Source of the DNA: Bretschneidera sinensis
Taxonomy: Eukaryota > Streptophyta > Magnoliopsida > Brassicales > Akaniaceae
Reading direction: 5' to 3'
Assembly: GCA_023935145.1 (NCBI GenBank)
Contig: CM043699.1
Span: forward strand, 129,892,536 to 129,956,535
Length of the DNA: 64,000 nt
Positions 60,801 to 64,000 of this stretch are shown here, piece by piece. The notes beneath the pieces are model-generated. The model was not told the origin of the DNA. It saw only the letters and a program-made list of their open reading frames with translations, and searched no databases. Both the position numbers and the translations under genes were made by a program. How positions within the stretch are numbered: the stretch's first letter is position 1; every line of letters starts with the position of its first letter.

Positions 60801-61021
60801 AAACGGATAAGAATGTTACCTCTCCCTTTTACCGCTATTGTGGAATCATCGCCAAATGAGACATTTCCACTTACTGACTCGTCCAGCTCCACAAACATGT
60901 CTTTCTTTCCACACATGTGATTGCTTGCACCACTGTCAAGATACCAGGATTTTGCTTGGACACCATCAGTCTCTTTTCGTGCTAGAAGAAGAGTTTCTTT
61001 ATCATCGGTCTTCTCCTCCAC
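57860..61021 (-). CDS. Copia pol polyprotein (protease, integrase, RT, RNase H)
   Basis: The 1,053-codon frame has no internal stop. In order: protease with WYLDSGASNHMCG (about residues 26-38); integrase with the zinc region WLWHLRFGHLN and CEGCLVGK (about 158-203), IHTDVCGP, RSDRGGEF and PQQNGVAERKNRT (catalytic D, D, E; about 222-327); RT with HKARLVAKGYSQKAGIDYDE, QQMDVKSAFLNG and LYVDDLIFTG (about 603-740); and RNase H with SDSDWGG, TCEAEYVAATSC and the KHIDIRYHYIRE end (about 895-1020). All catalytic boxes are intact. Coding continues upstream of the chosen ATG without a stop into the gag knuckle, so the natural product is a gag-pol polyprotein cut by protease; this ATG is only the first Met in the uninterrupted part after the last gag motif. 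The frame ends inside the 3' LTR. Confidence 0.9.
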   Translation of the reverse strand: MEEKTDDKETLLLARKETDGVQAKSWYLDSGASNHMCGKKDMFVELDESVSGNVSFGDDSTIAVKGRGNILIRLKNGRHQFISNVYFVPNMKSNILSLGQLLEKGYDIHMKDHNLSIKDDKNNFIAKVPMSKNRMFMINIQNDVAKFLKACYRDASWLWHLRFGHLNFGGLKLLSKKEMVKGLPCINHPDQLCEGCLVGKQFRKSFPKESNSRAKKPLELIHTDVCGPIKPSSLGNNNYFLLFIDDFSRKTWVYFLKQKSEVFEVFKKFKAAVERESGRNIKAMRSDRGGEFTSKEFQEFCEANGIRRPMTVPRSPQQNGVAERKNRTILNIARSMLKSKKLPKEFWAEAVACAVYLSNRSPTRSVWGKTPQEAWSGRKPGISHLRVFGSIAHVHVPDEKRTKLDDKSKSFIFIGYDANSKGYKLYNPNNKKVVISRDVVFDEEGLWDFGSYIDDFNFSPPFEDELTQIEQPGEAQQEPTTPPTSPTSTTHGDKSPSSSSSGSQSERDVQRTRSLRDLYELTERQDNLTLFCLFAHCEPMSYQEAAKEMEWRDAMNEEIKAIEKNDTWELISLPKGHKAIGVKWVYKTKRNAKGEIERHKARLVAKGYSQKAGIDYDEVFAPVARLETIRLIISLAAQNKWKIQQMDVKSAFLNGVLEEEVYIQQPSGYEVKGHEDKVLKLKKALYGLKQAPRAWNSRIDKYFQENGFNKCPYEHALYIKIKDGDILIVCLYVDDLIFTGSNPSMFNEFKEVMTKEFEMTDMGLMAYYLGIEVRQQNDGIFISQESYAKEILKKFKMENCKPISTPMEYGVKMSKHEEGESVDPTFFKSLVGSLRYLTCTRSDILHAVGLVSRYMESPTTTHFKAAKRILRYLKGTIDFGLFYSVSNDYKLAGYSDSDWGGDIDNRRSTTGFVFFMGDTAFTWMLKKQPIVTLSTCEAEYVAATSCVCHAIWLRNLLKEIGLIQEEPTKVYVDNKSAIALAKNPVFHDRSKHIDIRYHYIRECVARKDVQVEYVRSQDQVADIFTKPLTSENFIRLRNLLGVTRSSLRGGVGS

Positions 61022-61960
61022 ATAGTTGGCCTTCTCCTCAATTCTGTTGTTAGGAGCTCTACATTCTGAAGCATAATGCCCAAACTTTTGACAATTATAG
61101 CATCGAACTTGAAATTTGTCATTCCTCGAGTTTAGATTGCCTCTTCCACGGCCTCGTGTTGAGCTTTCTCTTTTCTCGTAGTTATTGTTGGAATTGTTGT
61201 TGTTGTAATTCCAACCTCGTCCACGACCGCGATTTCCTCCTCGTCCACGGCCTCTACCTCTGCCTCAGCCACGTTGGTTTCTATCATCTCCTTGGCTTTC
61301 ATGCATATCATTGAATTGCAGCTTGAGGAGTTGATCAGTAAACCCTTGCTTCTTCTTATGCTTCTCTTCGTATGCTTGTAATGATCCTTGGAGTTGCTCG
61401 ATCGTCATTTCTTCCAAGTCTTTAGTTTCTTCAATCGTCACGACGATGTGCTCAAATTTGGAATCCAATGAACGGAGTATCTTCTCTATTATCCTCACAT
61501 TCTCTAACTTTTCACCATTTCTTTTTAATTGATTAGAAACAGCTACTACTCTTGAGAAATAATCTGAAATAGACTCAGATACTTTCATGTGTAAGGATTC
61601 GAATTCACCTCTTAATGTTTGGAGACGGACCTTCTTCACTTGCTCGGATCCTTTGTAAGAGGTTTGCAGCTTTTCCCACGCTTCCTTAGCAAAGCTTGCA
61701 CTCGAAATCTTCTCAAAAACATCATCATCTAATGCTTGATAGATGAGGTAGAGAGCTTTCTTGTCTCTCTTTCTCGCATCTTTCAAACTATCCTTTTGAG
61801 CTGTGGTCAGCGCAGCTTCGTTATCTGGCTCACTAAAACCTTTTTCTACGATATCTCAAACATCATGTGCGCCAAGAAGAGCCTTCATCTTGATACTCCA
61901 GTTGTCGTAATTGTTATTGATGAGCGTCGGGACTTGGAAGGATGCCACACCATTTGCCAT
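61022..61960 (-). pseudogene. Copia gag, two nonsense codons
   Basis: Gag starts MANGVASFQVPTLINNNYDN at 61960. The first lesion is TGA where relatives have Trp (after KALLGAHDV, 61848-61850). The core runs on with KKALYLIYQALDDDVFEKIS and SISDYFSRVVAVSNQLKRNG. A second TGA in the Arg/Gly-rich segment (61265-61267) looks like CGA to TGA. Then the zinc knuckle CYNCQKFGHYASEC follows (about 61110-61068) and the frame leads into pol. The rest is well preserved, so gag was lost recently and this copy would need gag from another element to move. Confidence 0.85.
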
Positions 61961-62369
61961 ATCACTCAATATGTTGAGAATTTGGAAATTCTGATTGCGT
62001 AGATAGATCCGGAATGTTGAAAAACTTTGGGAGGGACCTGGTCAAAATTTTCAACTTTCGGTCAACGGTCAAAGTCAACACTAACCTGATCAACAGTTGA
62101 CTTTGAATGCTCGGTCAACCCGGCTCAAGCGGTTCGGTCAAGCGGCTCGGTCAACAGGCTTATGGCTCGGTCAACTCGGCTCCAACTCGGCTGACCCAGC
62201 TTAACTCGGTGAGTCAATTCGGTTTTCTGGCAGCAATCTTCCGGCGGCTCGTGGAGGCGCGTCTGAACTCCGATCGGGGAGATTCTGGCGGCGTCAGATT
62301 TCTCTCGTCGAGACCTTCGATTTGATATGCAATGGTGTATACTTTCCAACTCAAGCTCTGATACTACTT
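61961..62369 (-). other. Copia 5' leader with primer-binding site
   Basis: Untranslated leader. The primer site (minus TAGTATCAGAGC, 62355-62366) is adjacent to the LTR. The central part has ggctcggtcaactcggc-type repeats (62100-62220), somewhat like the ggctcggcttaac repeat in the element at 32716-34741. Confidence 0.6.
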
Positions 62370-62797
62370 TGTTGGAAATAAAACACTCACACAAACAACT
62401 CTTATTCAAACTCAAAGAGATATTACAAGAGCACTCTCACTCAAAAGAAAGAAGATACTAGAACTCACTCTTAGAAGACTTTGCTTCTTCACTCACTTAG
62501 AAGCTCTTGCTTCTTCTTGATGATTAAACCAAAATGGGGAGGAGTATTTATACTACTTAAGAACAATCCTACACCACACAAATAAACTAATCCAAAATTA
62601 CAACAACCATACACCTCATTTTTCTTGGTGGTTCTAATAATATTTTAGGTTACCAAATGATTCACATGCTCAACTACCACACCAAAAAAATTCTAGGTAG
62701 AATGCTTGTAGTTTTGGACCTTGATTATGGACTTGGACTCCAATTTGATTGAGTTTGGTTTTGGACTCCCATAATGGATCAAGTTTATGATCCAACA
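62370..62797 (-). repeat. Copia 5' LTR
   Basis: Identical to the 3' LTR apart from two substitutions (ggagg/ggggg context near 62542 and ttagg/ttaag near 62647). Followed on the right by the CCTTC duplication. Confidence 0.95.
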
Positions 62798-63544
62798 CCT
62801 TCACCTTCATATACGACAATTAGTGCCTCAGTTTGGTTATCATGAACAGTTGTGAAGACCAACTCTTTCCGTGCTGGCATTGTGGTGTTTCGTGGTATGA
62901 TGGGAACAAAGTTGTTTCCATCAGCTATTATTCCAATTCCAAGAGGTGTGACTTGAATAGTTAACAGATCCAAGCTCCCAAAGGGATCACTGATGCCAGA
63001 GGCTACTGCTCCTTCCAGGGCTGCTCCACAGACTGCAGCTTCTAAGGGGTTCATGCCTTTGTAAGGCTCCTTCTTTTCACATATATCACTGACAAGATTC
63101 CTTATTTTCGGGACATATGAACACCCACCAACAAGTATTACATCAGCCACATCCTCTATATCTACTTTTGCATCTTGCAAGCACTGGACTATGAGGCTTT
63201 CGCACTTCTCAAATATCTTCCTGTTTACTTCCTCGAATTCCTCCCGATCCACCACCTTACAGATATTCGTTCCATTTCCCAAGTCAATATCAATTTGGAC
63301 ATTGTTCTGGGTAGAGAGCCTGTGGATGGCATCCTGGGTTGCGACTCGGAGCAACCCCATAGATTTAATCTCATTAAGTCCATGGTTTGAGAAAAGACTC
63401 CAGAATTTGGCAAGAGATGGCTCATCATATTCTGTAGCATGTCTTCTCCTCCAATAGCATTTCCTGCTAAAGCTTTTATTTGTGAAATTCCTCCAGCAGT
63501 GGCAGTTACAGCTACATCAGAATACCCTGCACCCATATTGAGAT
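62798..63544 (-). pseudogene. HSP70-related protein, nucleotide-binding part, 5'-truncated
   Basis: The minus strand reads [20 protein letters not shown] and [16 protein letters not shown], then after a frameshift near 63395 MGLLRVATQDAIHRL, DREEFEEVNRKIFEKCESLI, DVILVGGCSYVPKIRNLV, NPLEAAVCGAALEGAVASGI, and EALIVVYEGEG at the copia insertion. The VGGCS..P and AAVCGAALEG boxes are HSP70 phosphate/adenosine loop motifs. The first ~190 residues (including the N-terminal phosphate-1 loop) are absent, because the sequence is cut at 63544/63545 and joined to SEC14-like DNA. Truncation, frameshift and copia insertion together exclude function. Confidence 0.85.
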
Positions 63545-64000
63545 CATCCACCCCATTGCCAGAGAAGACAACAGGCAGTGACTCTATCAAGATCACCCAC
63601 CCGCGGACCCCACGTCCCTCGTTCCTTCAATCACCGGCCATGTTTTTCCGCAGGGAGAGCCACGTCAGCAGCAAGACCGAGAAGTGCCGGGAATCGTTCC
63701 TAGTGTTTTTGAAATTCTACAGGAGGCCGTACGATGAGATGATTTACAGATCAAAGATGAGGCCCCCACTTGGTGGCCTCATATCCATCGTCTCTCCCCA
63801 TCTTAAGCGCCGCCACGTGTCAGTATCACAACGGTTCTAAACTCTGAAAAAGCGCAAAAAAGAGAGTACATAGGACTACTACTATTACATTAACTATATG
63901 TTTGTGTGTCAATGACACTTCTATTAATAATTGATTAATTATTTGTCGGCCCATTAATGTTTTTGGTTAATTTAATTAATTATGCTATGCCTAGCTCTTG
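63545..64000 (+). pseudogene. Second copy of the SEC14-like gene's 3' end
   Basis: Starts abruptly at CATCCACCCCATTGCC and keeps the last ~97 codons in frame (from [30 protein letters not shown] sequence to VSVSQRF and TAA at 63838-63840), then the 3' flank to the window edge. It differs from 47617-48073 by five substitutions and one indel; one changes LPFLKF to LVFLKF. No upstream exons or promoter are attached, so it is a gene fragment. Confidence 0.85.

Larger units (their letters stand above)
57445..62797 (-). mobile_element. Young Ty1/copia retrotransposon (5,353 bp)
   Basis: Both LTRs are 428 bp (57445-57872 and 62370-62797) and differ at two positions. Target duplications CCTTC lie at 57440-57444 and 62798-62802. 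The primer site TAGTATCAGAGC (minus, 62355-62366) and the polypurine tract (minus, 57873-57881) are intact. The interior encodes gag and a complete-looking pol. It is inserted in the coding sequence of the HSP70-like gene. Motifs resemble elements usually annotated as TNT1-94-like; the exact lineage is uncertain. Confidence 0.95.

Noticed and set aside
1..64000. CRISPR array, bacterial operon or tRNA/rRNA genes
   Set aside because: The window is plant nuclear; the only regular short repeats (3260-3787) lack spacer variation, and no cloverleaf or rRNA segment was recognised.

Overview
The window looks like eudicot plant nuclear DNA: A+T-rich spacers, GT-AG introns of 100-700 bp, plant gene families (SurE-like phosphatase, GH17 beta-1,3-glucanase, HSP70, SEC14-like lipid-transfer protein) and many nested LTR retrotransposons. 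The species cannot be named from this sequence. Only two host genes look intact: a seven-exon SEC14/CRAL-TRIO gene (+, 44795-47912) and a two-exon gene for a 62-residue protein (-, 37043-37923).

Left half (1-36 kb): a SurE-like gene (+, exons from 2663 to 35875) is a pseudogene. Its intron 1 holds a 27.8-kb block, 2888-30657, bounded by the target duplication GAGAC. The block is a Ty3/gypsy element of the Tat (Retand-like) type on the minus strand: gag at 30.0 kb, protease, RT, tandem RNase H plus archaeal-type RNase H, integrase ending at 15.4 kb, and an antisense ORF (aORF) on the plus strand at 13.2-15.2 kb. It contains (a) a Sirevirus-like Ty1/copia element with an extra 3' ORF (4593-13203, target duplication CTTAC), (b) an Athila-type element lacking RT/integrase (17495-27252), and (c) inside that, a solo LTR of the Sirevirus-like family (22373-23521, target duplication ACCTT). 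A further gypsy-derived element (32716-34741) sits next to SurE exon 5. An array of eleven 48-bp hairpin-forming repeats (3260-3787) lies just upstream of a TATA box that appears to serve the aORF.

Middle (36-51 kb): mostly A+T-rich non-coding DNA around the two intact genes.

Right part (51-64 kb): a GH17 glucanase pseudogene (-, 51379-54891) is split by an Athila-like solo LTR flanked by 31-bp duplications, and its intron carries a Tat-like solo LTR (target duplication ACACT). An HSP70 relative (-) is split by a young Ty1/copia element (57445-62797; LTRs differ at 2 of 428 positions; target duplication CCTTC). At 63545 the HSP70 sequence ends abruptly and a near-identical second copy of the SEC14 gene's 3' end begins and runs to the window edge. 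This suggests a tandem duplication with a unit of 15,928 bp. All calls come from reading the sequence; family names rest on motif recognition, not searches.
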